A stretch of DNA of 64,000 nt from Hymenobacter piscis (GCF_018760735.1 NZ_JAHHZN010000004.1:62001-126000); one strand, 5' to 3'; positions 24,401 to 33,338 are shown, counted from the stretch's first letter. Numbers and translations: made by a program. The notes: generated from the letters alone by a model not told the origin.

Positions 24401-26232
24401 TAGGCGAGCAGGACAAGGCGCTGGCCCAGGTAAACCGGCCGGAAGTGGAAGTCTCTTCTGGCGCCGCTTCCAGCTTCGCCGTATCCGCCAGCAACGTAAC
24501 GTTGCGTGGGCTTTCCGTACACGGCGGTACGGTAAGCGTGAGCGGCTCGGCCACCGCAAATTTTCTGGTTGATGCAGCACTCATTGGTATCAATGCCTTT
24601 GATTTGGCCGTGCCCTCGGCTAACCCAACCAATGGCATTGGTCTTACGCTGGCCAACCTGTCGGGCACGGTGCAGAACAGCATCATCGGCTACGCTGGCA
24701 GCTCGGGACTCAATTACTCGGCTGGTGGAGGCGTGGCCAACAGTGGCTATACGATTCGCCAGAACGAATTCGTGGAGAATGGCCGCACAACGGCCGGGGG
24801 CGATGCGCTCAGCATTGGCGACCAGGGGCCGGCCGGTCCGCTGCTGATCGAGGAAAACCTGATTCGCCTCTCCAACAGCAGCGGCATTCAGTTTGATATC
24901 GGCCGGGTGAGCGACAACGTCGTGCGCAACAATACCATTCGCGACAACGGCGAAGGCGGTTTGTCAACGTCGCGGCTGGAAGGGTCGGGTATTCAGTACC
25001 TGGCCCGCGCTACCCCCTTGGCGAGCACCAACTCCGACTTGATTGAGCTCAACACCATCACCAGCAACCAGTCGTCGGGCATCGTCATTAACGTGGGGCA
25101 GAACAAAGTGCGCATCACGCGCAACTCCATTTTTGCAAACGGCAGCCGCACCGATGCCTTGGCCAAAGGCTTGATCAGCATCGACTTCACAACCCCTGAC
25201 CGGCGGGTTGGCGGTACAGCCGACTACGGCCAGGGCGACGGCGTAACGCCCAATGATGGCAAAATCAACACCATTCAGGGTGCTCCTTATGTCAATCAGC
25301 CCAACAACGGCATCGACTACCCCGTTATCACCGAAATTGCCAAAACCGCAGACGGCAAGCTGCGCGTGAAAGGCTACGTGGGCTCGGCTCCCGGCCAGAC
25401 CTTATTCGGGGGCGCCATCGTGGAAATCTACAGTGCCAACGACACGGATGCCAACCAGAACGGTCCTACTGTGGAAGGCGGCTCCGATAACGTAGCGCAC
25501 GGCGAAGCACAGAACTACGTGGGCACCCTCACCGCGGCGGCCGATGGCACGTTCGACGTAACGCTGGCGAATGTGGCCACGGCCATCAACGTTGGGGATA
25601 ACATCACGGCCACGGCCTACCTGCCCGCTTACGGCACCTCCGAAGCCGGAGTGAATCAGGTCAGTACCTTCGAAGTACCCTTGCCGGTGGAGCTGACGCA
25701 GTTTACGGCTCGTAGTGTTGGCCCGGATGCTGAACTGAACTGGGCCACGGCCCTAGAACTCAACAACGACCGTTTTGAGGTCGAGCGCAGCCAGGACGGG
25801 CGTGCGTTTGTTACAATAGGTACAGTAGCCGGCATGGGAACTACGGCCGTTGGTGCTGCTTACTCCTTCTCCGATAAAGGCGTGGGCCAGCAGTACAGCC
25901 GCTTGTATTACCGCCTTCGCCAGGTTGATACCGACGGAGCCCGGACCTATTCCGCCGTGCGTACCTTGCAGTTCGCGACGCTAAGCCGCAACTCGGTCCG
26001 ACTCTACCCGAACCCCGCCCACCACCAGGCCCAACTGGATTTGCGGGCACTCCCCGCCGGTGAGTACCACGTAACGGTACTCGATGGGCTAGGACGGAAA
26101 ATGCGTGAGTTCACCGCCAGTGGTGGCGTAGAAACCGAGGTAGATATGCAGGGCATGCCCGTGGGTAGCTACATTCTGCAGGTGCAAAATGGCTCTCAGT
26201 ATAGCACGCTGAGACTCGTGAAAGAAGACTAG
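21487..26232 (+). CDS. Giant secreted multi-domain surface protein with T9SS type A sorting domain
   Basis: 1,581 aa. A signal peptide (about 1-46, ending NAQAQ) follows a basic start. A beta-sandwich region (about 50-235) is followed by cadherin/Ig-like repeats (about 245-690; PVAAAISTPVINNN-type linkers, FSATDPDGTVVNYQFTVPAG, YTATDNGSP), an SdrD/Cna-B-like domain (about 695-835; ISGRVFEDVNYGGG), a right-handed beta-helix (about 855-1260; NTIRDNGEGGLSTS, LIELNTITSNQSSGIVINVG) and a C-terminal sorting domain (about 1500-1581; VRLYPNPAHHQAQLDL ... GSYILQVQNG). It should be exported by Sec, then T9SS, and held on or released from the cell surface; likely adhesion or matrix. GC is slightly lower than in the neighbours. 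Confidence 0.92.
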   Translation: MKARLITWLSSPLNRTLRAQPEGLGTVLRLFLVLMTLGAGLNAQAQTSCTSTSTLDFTSASYNGNWANRSATAVPVGSQLTTISTGALVSGNGTASLAVDNSFGSQLLSWDTNYATTSTNTSTITFTFNRPVTNVQIRVADIDRANNGDNDGYVDRVTFTGANGGAAVTPVLTKSGSNDASVSISGNVARGVLTNPTALNSIVTATYELPITTLTLVYDGNATSRNNPNAQAIGIQRITFCAAPPKAVDDAATVSYTSTAALNVLGNDQIDNAALAPTTVDLDAATTGVQNTVTAANGIVYLANPAGAITFTNPGNYVGTSVLTYSVADANGQRSNNATLTLTLTNAAPVAAPVSTALLSSAPRTLLNAFAATDANGDGTIANYKFQVPSTTLGSFYTAPSGGTALAAGSQQTLTSANTLYFDPNGTGNGSITFDYTATDNAVPALTSAAATYTISLANVAPVAAAISTPVINNNGSTTRTQLPAFSATDPDGTVVNYQFTVPAGGSFYTTATGGTALAAGSVQTVAPAQALYYLPTGSTTATVAFTYTATDNGSPVATSAPATYTININQAPVAAAQSVTVIKTAGRTLLPAFFATDANGNGTVTSYSITLPASTPLGSFYRQASGGPAVTGVQTFTAAQANSLYFEPVPSAADGSLSLSYTATDGTLTSAPAAYTVAVAASRTISGRVFEDVNYGGGSGADYATANASATASGFAATQAGNTDRIGRSGVRVELYRNNLLVSAVNTAATGVYSFTNLDLNVTYTVRVVTSTLTSVRGTQTVVAVPTYIGAGPLASEQVGGSNPAAADAAANNTNGTALPAAAQVTYALAGSAGATNVDFGFSYDVVVNTNDTGYGSLRQFVANANALSNANLDQRPFNSNGAAMGRDFPAGEETSIFMIPGGVVLPGLRSGLTSQLRNAAGTVASTGNRRALINTTTSLAITGPGTIVDGTTQTTLLDSNTGQLGSGGTVGEQDKALAQVNRPEVEVSSGAASSFAVSASNVTLRGLSVHGGTVSVSGSATANFLVDAALIGINAFDLAVPSANPTNGIGLTLANLSGTVQNSIIGYAGSSGLNYSAGGGVANSGYTIRQNEFVENGRTTAGGDALSIGDQGPAGPLLIEENLIRLSNSSGIQFDIGRVSDNVVRNNTIRDNGEGGLSTSRLEGSGIQYLARATPLASTNSDLIELNTITSNQSSGIVINVGQNKVRITRNSIFANGSRTDALAKGLISIDFTTPDRRVGGTADYGQGDGVTPNDGKINTIQGAPYVNQPNNGIDYPVITEIAKTADGKLRVKGYVGSAPGQTLFGGAIVEIYSANDTDANQNGPTVEGGSDNVAHGEAQNYVGTLTAAADGTFDVTLANVATAINVGDNITATAYLPAYGTSEAGVNQVSTFEVPLPVELTQFTARSVGPDAELNWATALELNNDRFEVERSQDGRAFVTIGTVAGMGTTAVGAAYSFSDKGVGQQYSRLYYRLRQVDTDGARTYSAVRTLQFATLSRNSVRLYPNPAHHQAQLDLRALPAGEYHVTVLDGLGRKMREFTASGGVETEVDMQGMPVGSYILQVQNGSQYSTLRLVKED

Positions 26233-26252
26233 CGCTACACTGCGTATTAACG

Positions 26253-26298
26253 ACAAAGCGGAAAATGCCCTCGAATGAGAGGGTGTTTTCCGCTTTGT
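26253..26298 (+). terminator. Intrinsic terminator after the T9SS protein
   Basis: ACAAAGCGGAAAA + CCCTC pair with GAGGG + TTTTCCGCTTTGT, with a TG/TG internal loop and the 6-base loop GAATGA. Confidence 0.88.
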
Positions 26299-26754
26299 TG
26301 CATCTATTGTAGCCCATAAAGGCTGTTAGGACAACCACCCGGGCGAACATAACGGGGGGTATGAACCAGTATTCCGGCAAAATAGCGGGGCTCAAATGTG
26401 TATGAAATGCAGTGCCACCTGGTTCTGCCACTGGTACCCGTACGCCCGTAAGATAGCCGGTCACAGATAGAAGAATCCGCTGCTCCTGGGTGCCGCCGGC
26501 CCAGGCGATGGCTATGCTCAGGGCCTGCTCAAACCCGGCTGGCCGGGACTCCTTCGGCAGGCTAGCCAGGCACTGGCCCTACTCCTCATCAGATAATTCT
26601 GGGAATCACCCGATGCCGAAGCCGATGGGGTAGGCGGATAATCACCTGCAGCAACACCTGGCAGGTACCGACGCGGCGGGCGGGCCGACGCAGCTTGATG
26701 GCTGCTGAACAGTTCATCGGAAAGTCTTTACCAAGCTCCAATATGTCTAAAAAC
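26299..26754. other. Intergenic region without a supported gene, possible decayed coding sequence
   Basis: About 450 bases next to the tRNA. Short interrupted frames on both strands read like protein (minus-strand reading is broken by several stops) but no family can be named. It may be a remnant of a lost gene or element beside the tRNA. Confidence 0.35.
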
Positions 26755-26796
26755 GTAAAATCGGCCCCTCTGATTGCTCAGAAAGGCCGATTTTAC
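26755..26796 (-). terminator. Terminator of tRNA-Leu
   Basis: GTAAAATCGGCC and its exact complement, 18-base loop, about 30 bases past the tRNA 3' end. Confidence 0.8.
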
Positions 26797-26825
26797 GGCT
26801 ATGTGGCAGTTTTAGTGCCTAAAAG

Positions 26826-26907
26826 TACCCAGAGCCGGGATCGAACCGGCATATCTTTCGATATCGGTGTTTGAGACCGACGCGTCTACCAGTTCCGCCA
26901 TCTGGGC
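26826..26907 (-). tRNA. tRNA-Leu (anticodon CAA)
   Basis: On the minus strand: acceptor GCCCAGA / TCTGGGT with discriminator A; D-arm TGGCGGAACTGGTAGACGC; anticodon stem TCGGT/ACCGA with loop CTCAAAC, giving CAA (reads UUG); long variable arm TATC-GAAA-GATA as in class II tRNAs; T-arm GCCGG TTCGATC CCGGC. The CCA end is not encoded. It lies 23 bases downstream of hscB on the same strand. Confidence 0.96.
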
Positions 26908-26930
26908 AAGTAACCGTTCCTGCTGGTAGC

Positions 26931-27470
26931 TCAGGAACGGGTGGCAAACTTAGCCAGAGATTCCCGAATGCGCAAGAGGTAGCGCTTTTTCAGGTAGTAG
27001 GTCTGCACCTGGGCCAGGGCGGCGGAGCGGGCCTCGGCAGGCAACTGCTCATAGCCAGTCAGGACCGGCTCGATGCCGGCTTCCAGCGTATCGTTCAGTT
27101 CGTTAACCTCCATTTCAAGGCGCGAAACCAGGGCTGGATCGGGTTCAAATTCGAGCTCCATCAACTGTTCATTGAGCTCCATTACCTCCATCAAAAAATC
27201 GGGGGGCAAGGCCTGTTTTCCTTCTTCCAGCAACTGATGACGGCCCAGAATATAGGCCATGCGCTGGTCGGGGTGGCTGAGGGTGCGGTAGGCGTCGGTG
27301 TTGCGGGTGGCCAGTTCCAGGATTTCGCGCTGCTTCTCGGGGCTGGCTGTGGCATGGAAATCGGGGTGGTACTCGCGGCTCAGGGCGTAGTACTGTCGCT
27401 TAAGGGCCGCTTCGTCGGGGCGGAAGGATTCAGGCAGGCCGTAAAATTCGAAGTAGTCAGGAATGGGCAT
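26931..27470 (-). CDS. hscB: Fe-S assembly co-chaperone HscB
   Basis: 179 aa from the ATG at 27470 (MPIPDYFEFYGLPESF). An N-terminal J domain with HPD at 35-37 (SREYHPDFH), then the HscB C-terminal three-helix domain (about 85-175; ELNEQLMELEFEPD). HscB delivers the scaffold IscU to the Hsp70 HscA during iron-sulfur cluster assembly. The family length of 170-180 aa fits. No isc/suf genes are adjacent, so it is a detached member. A start seven codons earlier is possible but unlike the family. Confidence 0.93.
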   Translation of the reverse strand: MPIPDYFEFYGLPESFRPDEAALKRQYYALSREYHPDFHATASPEKQREILELATRNTDAYRTLSHPDQRMAYILGRHQLLEEGKQALPPDFLMEVMELNEQLMELEFEPDPALVSRLEMEVNELNDTLEAGIEPVLTGYEQLPAEARSAALAQVQTYYLKKRYLLRIRESLAKFATRS

Positions 27471-27536
27471 AGGCGGGGAACGTGCGGCCAAGCCGCAGGG
27501 AAAGTACCAGGACTAACCAGAGTCCGGGGGATTAGG

Positions 27537-27845
27537 TTACGCGCCGGGCGCTGCCGGCAGCTCGGCGGGCTGCACCGAAAAGGCCAGGGGCGGGGCCGCG
27601 AACAAAGCCTTCGTGGCGGGCCAGACCTGCCCAAACAGCTCGGAGCGGCGGTAAGTGTTCAGGTCCTCGGCTGATTCCCAATGGCTGTGGGTGCAGTACA
27701 CGTGGGGCTGGTCGGCGTCCTGCCAGAGCTCCAGGAAGCGGCAGCCCGGCATCTGCCGAATCTGGCTCTCCGAATCCTGAAAAATCTGCAGGAAGGCCGG
27801 CACGTGTTCCGGGGCAAACGTCAGGCGCACAATGCGGATAATCAT
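27537..27845 (-). CDS. ABM-superfamily (antibiotic biosynthesis monooxygenase-like) small protein
   Basis: 102 aa from the ATG at 27845 (MIIRIVRLTFAPEHV). A ferredoxin-like dimeric alpha/beta barrel fold with PGCRFLELWQDADQPHVYCTHSHWESAEDLNTYRRSELF, the usual ABM pattern. Members act as cofactor-free monooxygenases or heme-binding/stress proteins; the substrate is unknown. The 41-codon extension upstream is rejected because it overlaps the AT-rich control region. Same strand as hscB, 66 bases before it. Confidence 0.85.
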   Translation of the reverse strand: MIIRIVRLTFAPEHVPAFLQIFQDSESQIRQMPGCRFLELWQDADQPHVYCTHSHWESAEDLNTYRRSELFGQVWPATKALFAAPPLAFSVQPAELPAAPGA

Positions 27846-28034
27846 GGGACGGGTAAGTGAAAGGCGGCTGGCATCGCCGCTACCCCAAAGCGGGAAGGCA
27901 ATGCGGAGCCGTTTGAAAAGGCAATAAGACAAGCTATGAAGTAGAGGAGCTGACAGGGTGTCAGCCATGCAGTTAACATAATTAATTCACTGAAAGCATA
28001 GTTAAATAGTTGCTAAGAAATGGTTATCAGTGCA

Positions 28035-28805
28035 TTAAGATGAAAATCTAACATCCACCTGAGAATCGAAGTGCAGGCCCAGCAGCTCCGAGGCGTTGCC
28101 CTGGTTGATGCCGATGCACAGCCGGTCCTGGCTGTTGAAGATGCACACCGCCTCGCCGGGGTCAGCGGCCTGGAAGTGGGCGACGACCTCGCGGACGGTT
28201 TCGCGGGCGAAGTGGACGGTAAAAGGCCGGTCGCGACCGATAACTTCCATGGCCGTGCGCGAGATATCGGTGATCAGGTTGCCGTAATGGTCCACGTGCA
28301 CCACGTGGCCGGTAATGCGGTTGTCCTGCAGGCGCAGCTGGCGGTTGAGCAGCTGGTAGGTTTCGGTGGTGAGCGGGCCCAGCTCGGGAAGGGCACCGCC
28401 CCGGGCCAGGTGCACGGCGGCGGGGGCCAGCAGGTCGCGGGTGGGGGAGGCGGTGGTGGGCCGCCCGGCCCCGAGCGTGACAATCTGCTCGGGGTTGCCG
28501 TCGCAGAGCAGGGGTAACAGGCCGTTGTCGGCCGTCACGAAGTAGTGGTCCTGGAACCGGGCCGCGTGCCAGGCGGCGTGGGGGGCACCCAGGTCATTGA
28601 CGCCGACCAGGTGGACCGTCCCGGCCGGGAAGTCGGCAAAAACGGCGCCCAGCACGTGCACGGCATGAGCAATATTAAAGGGCTCGATGCCGTGGGTGAC
28701 GTCGAGCACGGGCACCTCGGGAGCCAAATGCAGGATTCGCGCCTTCACGGCGGCCACGTAATGGTCGCGGTAGCCGAAATCAGACAAAAACGTAATCAAG
28801 CCCAT
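28035..28805 (-). CDS. SAM hydroxide adenosyltransferase (DUF62, chlorinase/fluorinase family)
   Basis: 256 aa. Starts MGLITFLSDFGYRDHYVAAVKARI. The fluorinase-family marks are present: DFGxxDxYV, DVTHGIEPFNIAHA, FVTADNGLLPLL in the N-domain, and VDHYGNLITDIS plus FNSQDRLCIGINQGNASELLG in the C-domain. The family is known to hydrolyse SAM to adenosine and methionine rather than halogenate. Trimeric, cytoplasmic. It is transcribed divergently from phoH with a 186-base gap. Confidence 0.92.
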   Translation of the reverse strand: MGLITFLSDFGYRDHYVAAVKARILHLAPEVPVLDVTHGIEPFNIAHAVHVLGAVFADFPAGTVHLVGVNDLGAPHAAWHAARFQDHYFVTADNGLLPLLCDGNPEQIVTLGAGRPTTASPTRDLLAPAAVHLARGGALPELGPLTTETYQLLNRQLRLQDNRITGHVVHVDHYGNLITDISRTAMEVIGRDRPFTVHFARETVREVVAHFQAADPGEAVCIFNSQDRLCIGINQGNASELLGLHFDSQVDVRFSS

Positions 28806-28991
28806 GACCGGAAATTCGCAGTTATTCGTACTATTGCCTCACCCCCTGCGGGGGCGGCAAAAGTAGGCCTTTTGGCGCGAACCGGCCGCGGCAACGATAA
28901 TGCGCGTTTTGCTGTTAAACAGGGCAGCGGCCCACTGCCCAGCGCCGGGCCGGCCTTTCCTCTTCTCTTTCTGCTCTTAAATTCCCTCAGT

Positions 28992-30104
28992 TTGGTCGAA
29001 AAAATCATCACGCTGGAAAATGTGTCCCTGGTCGAATTCCTGGGGGCCGACAATCAGAACATCCGTCAACTCGCGGCTGCCTTTCCGGGTAGTAAAGTTA
29101 TTTCCCGCGGCAACGAAATCAAGATTCAGGGCCAGCCGGCCGTGATTGCCCGCATCAACGAAATTCTCTCGGCCCTGATTGAGCACTACCACCAGTACGG
29201 GGCCATCACCGATAAAACGGTGAGCCAGTACCTGTCCTCGGCCGATGAGGAGCTGGAAGAAGCGCGCATGGCGGCCTCGCCCGACGTGATTCTGTTCGGG
29301 GCCAAGGGCGGCGTCATCAAGGCCCGCACGGCCAACCAGCAGCGCCTCGTGGATGCCGTGATGCAGCACGATTTGGTGTTTGCCCTCGGGCCGGCCGGTA
29401 CCGGCAAAACCTATATCTCGGTGGCCCTGGCCGTGCGGGCGCTCAAAAACAAGGAGGTCAAGAAAATCATCATTTCCCGCCCCGTGGTGGAAGCCGGCGA
29501 AAGCCTGGGCTTTCTGCCCGGCGACATGAAGGACAAGGTGGACCCCTACCTGCGCCCGATTTACGACGCGCTGGAAGACATGCTGCCGCCCGAGAAGTTC
29601 AAGTTCTACCTCGAAAACAAGACCATCGAGATTGCGCCCCTGGCCTACATGCGCGGCCGCACGCTCAACAACGCCTTCGTGCTGCTCGATGAGGCCCAGA
29701 ACACCACGCCCTCCCAGCTCAAGATGTTCCTGACCCGCATGGGCCCCCAGGCCAAGGTGATGGTGAACGGCGACCGAAGCCAGATTGACCTACCCACCAG
29801 GCAGAAATCGGGCTTGAACCAGGCCCTCGACATTCTGCGCGACGTGAAAGGCATCGGTTTCGTGGAAATGACATCCGAGGACGTAGTGCGCCACCGCCTG
29901 GTGAAGCAGATTGTGCAGGCCTACGACCGGTTCGACGTGGATCAGCAGCAGGAGCTGGCCGACCAGCACAACCGCCCCGTGCGCCCGGCCCAGCCCTTCC
30001 GCCGCCCCAACGGCCCCGGCTCCGAAGCCCCCGACCCCGGCAAGCACCCCGACGCCCGCCCCGAGGACGACGGCACCAAGCTGCCTGTAAACCACGAGCA
30101 GTAG
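28992..30104 (+). CDS. phoH: PhoH-family ATPase
   Basis: 370 aa. No ATG lies near the conserved start, so the TTG at 28992 (VEKIITLENVSLVEFLG) is chosen. The frame is open further upstream, but that part overlaps the divergent gene. An N-terminal KH-like segment (about 1-65) precedes the P-loop ATPase (about 115-320) with Walker A GPAGTGKT at 133-140, the ISRPVVEAGESLGFLPGD loop, and Walker B VLLDEAQN. The tail of 50 residues is Pro/Asp-rich and disordered. PhoH proteins are thought to be RNA helicase-like ATPases, often near ybeY; ybeY is not here. A strong terminator follows. Confidence 0.93.
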   Translation: MVEKIITLENVSLVEFLGADNQNIRQLAAAFPGSKVISRGNEIKIQGQPAVIARINEILSALIEHYHQYGAITDKTVSQYLSSADEELEEARMAASPDVILFGAKGGVIKARTANQQRLVDAVMQHDLVFALGPAGTGKTYISVALAVRALKNKEVKKIIISRPVVEAGESLGFLPGDMKDKVDPYLRPIYDALEDMLPPEKFKFYLENKTIEIAPLAYMRGRTLNNAFVLLDEAQNTTPSQLKMFLTRMGPQAKVMVNGDRSQIDLPTRQKSGLNQALDILRDVKGIGFVEMTSEDVVRHRLVKQIVQAYDRFDVDQQQELADQHNRPVRPAQPFRRPNGPGSEAPDPGKHPDARPEDDGTKLPVNHEQ

Positions 30105-30141
30105 CCTATCGGCCCCGGATCTCGTCATTGCTGGTAACATA

Positions 30142-30176
30142 AAAAACGGCCGCTTCCGCTGGGGGCGGCCGTTTTT
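30142..30176 (+). terminator. phoH terminator
   Basis: AAAAACGGCCGC / GCGGCCGTTTTT, 12-bp stem with T-run. Confidence 0.92.
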
Positions 30177-30360
30177 ACGCCCGGCTAATGGCCCGATGGT
30201 TACTTTCGCGTACCCGCCATTCCCCCGCCGCCGAGCAAAACCGGGTTTACGCGTTGGCCCGCTCACTACTACTAAGTCATGCTTTGGGGGATGTAGTGCG
30301 AACTACCGAGTTCGTGCTACCTTCAACCTACTCATTCCCCGAGTCACTCATTCACAGTTC

Positions 30361-30792
30361 ATGCAAGTCCACCGCATTACCTCCGAAGAGGACCTGACGG
30401 CCGCGCTGGCCATTCGCCGCACGGTGTTCGTGCTGGGCCAGAACGTGCCCGCCGACCTGGAAAACGATGCCCACGACCGCACCGACGCCACCCACTACCT
30501 GGCCCGCACGGCCGACGGCCAGCCCTGTGGCACTGCCCGCTGGCGCCCCACCGAGCAGGGCGTGAAGCTGGAGCGCTTCGCCGTGCTGGCCGATTACCGT
30601 AACCAGCAAGTGGGGGCGGCCCTGCTGGCGGCCGTGCTTCGGGACGTGCGCGCCGCCCACCCCGGGGCGCTGGTGTACCTGAACGCTCAGCTGCCGGCCG
30701 TGCGCTTCTACGAGCGCCACGGCTTTGTGAAGGCCGGCGAGCAGTTTACCGAAGCCGGCATCGAACACTACCAAATGACCGCCCCGCAATAA
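30361..30792 (+). CDS. GNAT-family N-acetyltransferase
   Basis: 143 aa from the ATG at 30361 (MQVHRITSEEDLTAAL). Acetyl-CoA binding motif A reads LERFAVLADYRNQQVGAALLAAVL (the R/Q-x-x-G-x-A/G pattern) and the motif B end is ARFYERHGFVKAG-like (VRFYERHGFVKAG). It is closest to the small ElaA/YjcF-type GNATs (IRRTVFVLGQNVPADLENDAHD). The substrate is unknown. Directly before the ATG lie ACTCATTC tandem words of the intergenic repeat type; a 55-codon in-frame extension through them is rejected. Confidence 0.88.
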   Translation: MQVHRITSEEDLTAALAIRRTVFVLGQNVPADLENDAHDRTDATHYLARTADGQPCGTARWRPTEQGVKLERFAVLADYRNQQVGAALLAAVLRDVRAAHPGALVYLNAQLPAVRFYERHGFVKAGEQFTEAGIEHYQMTAPQ

Positions 30793-30821
30793 GTAAGAGC
30801 CGCGTTTTTTGCCGGAATCAG

Positions 30822-30850
30822 GCGTCCCGACTTGCAAAATCGGGGCGCTT
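30822..30850 (+). terminator. Terminator after GNAT gene
   Basis: GCGTCCCGA pairs with TCGGGGCGC (one G-U), loop CTTGCAAAA, followed by TTGTTCGTTT. Confidence 0.7.
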
Positions 30851-30900
30851 GTTCGTTTGCAGGATTTTTATCACCTTAACTGCCAGCTGATGAGGAAGTA

Positions 30901-33162
30901 GTGTCATTATTTTCCGGGTTCGTTATGGAGGTGAAATGGGCGCCAAATGCCTTTGTCCGGCTGGTGCTGCCGCTGATGGCCGGCATCCTGACCTATCTGT
31001 ACTTCGGGTCCGAGCTGCCCGTTACCTGGCCGCTGCTGGCGGCCCTGACGGCTGCCTTCCTGGGCGCGCAGCGGTGGGCGGCCCGCCGGCCCACCCCGGG
31101 CCTTACCGATACGGCAGGTCTGCTGGCCGTGGCGGCTTTGTATGCGGCCGGCCTCACGCTTACCCAGCAGGCCACCGAAAGTCGGGCGGATAACCACCTG
31201 TACCGCTTCGGCAAGGAAATAGAGTTTTACCGGGCCGTGGTAGACGACTACACGGTGCTGCGCCCCGCTACCTATGCTACCACCGTGCGCGTGTCGGCGG
31301 TGCGGGTGGGCGGGCAGTGGCAGCCGGCCGTGGGTGGCATCCGGGTATCGATTCCGCGCACCGATACGCTGCCCGCACCCCGCTACGGCGACGTCTGGCT
31401 GGTGCGGGGGGCGCCGGCCCCGAGCAAGGCCCCGCTCAACCCCGGCGAGTTCGACTACCGCCGCTACCTGCAGTACCACCAGATTTACCACCAGCACTTC
31501 ATCCACCCCGACCAGTACCAGCGCGTGGCCGTGGCCCCGCCCAGTGTGCTGCGGGCCGTGGCCATGCGGGCGGCGCGGGCAGTCGAGGGCGTGTTCCGGC
31601 AGTACGTGCGCGCCCGCCGCGAGTACGCCCTGGCCTCGGCTTTGGTGCTGGGCATCAAGGACGACGTGGACCAGCAGACCAAGCAGGCCTACGCCAGCAC
31701 CGGCACCACCCACATCATGGCCGTATCGGGGTTGCAGGTGGGGCTGCTGTTCGGGGCCGTGAGCTGGCTGCTGGGGCTGCTGCCGGGCCGGCGCGGGCCG
31801 CTGCTGCGCCTGCTCACGGCCCTGCTGGGACTGGCCGTTATCTGGAGCTACGCCTTCCTGACGGGCCTTTCGGCCTCGGTGCTGCGGGCGGCCGTGATGT
31901 TCTCCTTCCTGATTGTGGCCCGGGCCACCGACCGGCAGACGTCCATGTACAACCTGCTGGCCGTGGCCGCCTTCGTGCTGCTCTGCTACGACCCCTACCT
32001 GCTCTGCGACGTGGGCTTTCAGCTCTCCTTCCTGGCCGTGCTCAGCATCGTGTATTTGCAGCCCCGCATTGCCCGCTGGTGGGAACCCCGGGAGTTCTGC
32101 CTTGACCGGCAGCGCCCCTGGCAGCCCCCGCTGGTTCAGAAAGCCTGGAAATGGCTGGGCGTAGCCCTCGACTGGACCTGGCAGGCCACGGCCCTGTCGG
32201 TGGCGGCCCAGGTGGCCACGTTTCCGCTGGGCCTGTTCTACTTCCACCAGTTTCCGCTCAGCTTCCTGCTCTCTAACCTCGTGGCCGTGCCCATTTCCAG
32301 CCTCGCCGTGTACGTGGGCATCGTGGTGCTGCTGCTGAAGGGCTTGGTGGTGCTGATTGGCCTGGTTTCGGCTCCCGCCGCACATGGGTTCGACTTTCTG
32401 GTGCAGGGCGTAGCCCGGGTGTTCGAGTTTATGATCTGGTGCTTTAATGAGTACATCTTCCTGATCGGGCGCGCGCTGCCGGGGGCGTTGGTGTCGGGCA
32501 TCCACATCACGGCTCCCCAGGCCTGGCTGATTTTCGCCGTGATTCTGGCCCTGCTGGCGTTTTTCGCCTTGAAAAAGCTTTCCTGGCTGCTGCTGGCCTG
32601 CTCGCTGCTGGGCGTATTTGCCGGCAGCCGGGTCTGGGCCGCCCGCCGCCTCGCCCCCGACGAGCAGCTGGTGGTCTACAGCATTCCGCGCCGCTCGGTG
32701 CTGGGGTTCTGGCAGGGGGCCAGCGCCGACATCGTGACCCTGGACTCGCTGGCGCTTTCCGAAACGGAGCGTACTTACCGCATCGTGCCGGGCAGCATCC
32801 GGCGCAACGCCCGGCGGGTGCGGCACTGGCCTGGCTGGCGGGGCTGCCCCGTGCCGGCGCGGGTAGCCGAGCCGGGCCTTCTGCTGCTGAGCTGGCGGGG
32901 CCGGCGGCTGGCCGTGCTCCATGGCCGGCTCAGCGGGGCCACCCACCCCGTGCCGGGGCTGGCGGCCGTGGTGCTGCGCCGCAACGCCCGCGTAAAACCA
33001 GAAGAAGTAACTGCCGTGTTCGGCAAAGCTGCGCCCATCGTGTTTGATTCTTCCTGCAAAAGCTGGTACGTGGCCCGGCAGGACGCTGTGTTTCAGGCGG
33101 CTGGCTTCCGCACCCACGACGTGACCCAGCGTGGGGCGTTCATCGTTCGGGCAGGGCCGTAG
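30901..33162 (+). CDS. comEC: ComEC/Rec2-family DNA-uptake channel protein
   Basis: 753 aa from the GTG at 30901; an ATG eight codons on (30925, MEVKWAPNAFVRLVL) is equally likely. An N-terminal helix pair and DUF4131-like domain (about 15-215) precede the competence domain (about 230-560) with about ten helices and the conserved ALVLGIKDDVDQQTKQAYASTGTTHIMAVSGLQVGLLFG segment. The C-terminus (about 600-753) looks like a shortened metallo-beta-lactamase-like domain without an obvious HxHxDH motif. ComEC forms the inner-membrane channel for single-stranded DNA during natural transformation. Other com genes are not in the window. Confidence 0.88.
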   Translation: MSLFSGFVMEVKWAPNAFVRLVLPLMAGILTYLYFGSELPVTWPLLAALTAAFLGAQRWAARRPTPGLTDTAGLLAVAALYAAGLTLTQQATESRADNHLYRFGKEIEFYRAVVDDYTVLRPATYATTVRVSAVRVGGQWQPAVGGIRVSIPRTDTLPAPRYGDVWLVRGAPAPSKAPLNPGEFDYRRYLQYHQIYHQHFIHPDQYQRVAVAPPSVLRAVAMRAARAVEGVFRQYVRARREYALASALVLGIKDDVDQQTKQAYASTGTTHIMAVSGLQVGLLFGAVSWLLGLLPGRRGPLLRLLTALLGLAVIWSYAFLTGLSASVLRAAVMFSFLIVARATDRQTSMYNLLAVAAFVLLCYDPYLLCDVGFQLSFLAVLSIVYLQPRIARWWEPREFCLDRQRPWQPPLVQKAWKWLGVALDWTWQATALSVAAQVATFPLGLFYFHQFPLSFLLSNLVAVPISSLAVYVGIVVLLLKGLVVLIGLVSAPAAHGFDFLVQGVARVFEFMIWCFNEYIFLIGRALPGALVSGIHITAPQAWLIFAVILALLAFFALKKLSWLLLACSLLGVFAGSRVWAARRLAPDEQLVVYSIPRRSVLGFWQGASADIVTLDSLALSETERTYRIVPGSIRRNARRVRHWPGWRGCPVPARVAEPGLLLLSWRGRRLAVLHGRLSGATHPVPGLAAVVLRRNARVKPEEVTAVFGKAAPIVFDSSCKSWYVARQDAVFQAAGFRTHDVTQRGAFIVRAGP

Positions 33163-33338
33163 AAGGGGTAGGCCGGGAAGTTGACCGAATCCGCCGCCGC
33201 TTTCCGGCGGCAGTTCGTATTATAGTAGCATCAATTTTGCTACGTTTGGCTTTCGCGCCTCTTTTTCTTGTCAGCCGAGCCCGTTTTCCTTGTCCGGTGC
33301 TCCCCGCTGCTATTTCTCACCGCCCTTACCCCCTGACT

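Noticed and set aside
26111..26464. 117-aa minus-strand frame overlapping the end of the T9SS protein
   Set aside because: It crosses the terminator and the sorting-domain coding sequence; no motif.
26299..26907. Integration site at tRNA-Leu
   Set aside because: No integrase gene and no visible repeat of the tRNA 3' end in the window.
30907..33117. Long minus-strand frame opposite comEC, and similar ones at 57138-59276 (+), 60564-62483 (+), 11788-13107 (+) and 7023-8288 (+)
   Set aside because: They mirror real genes with clear domains; their products are His/Gln/Gly-rich with no motif, as expected in GC-rich antisense frames.
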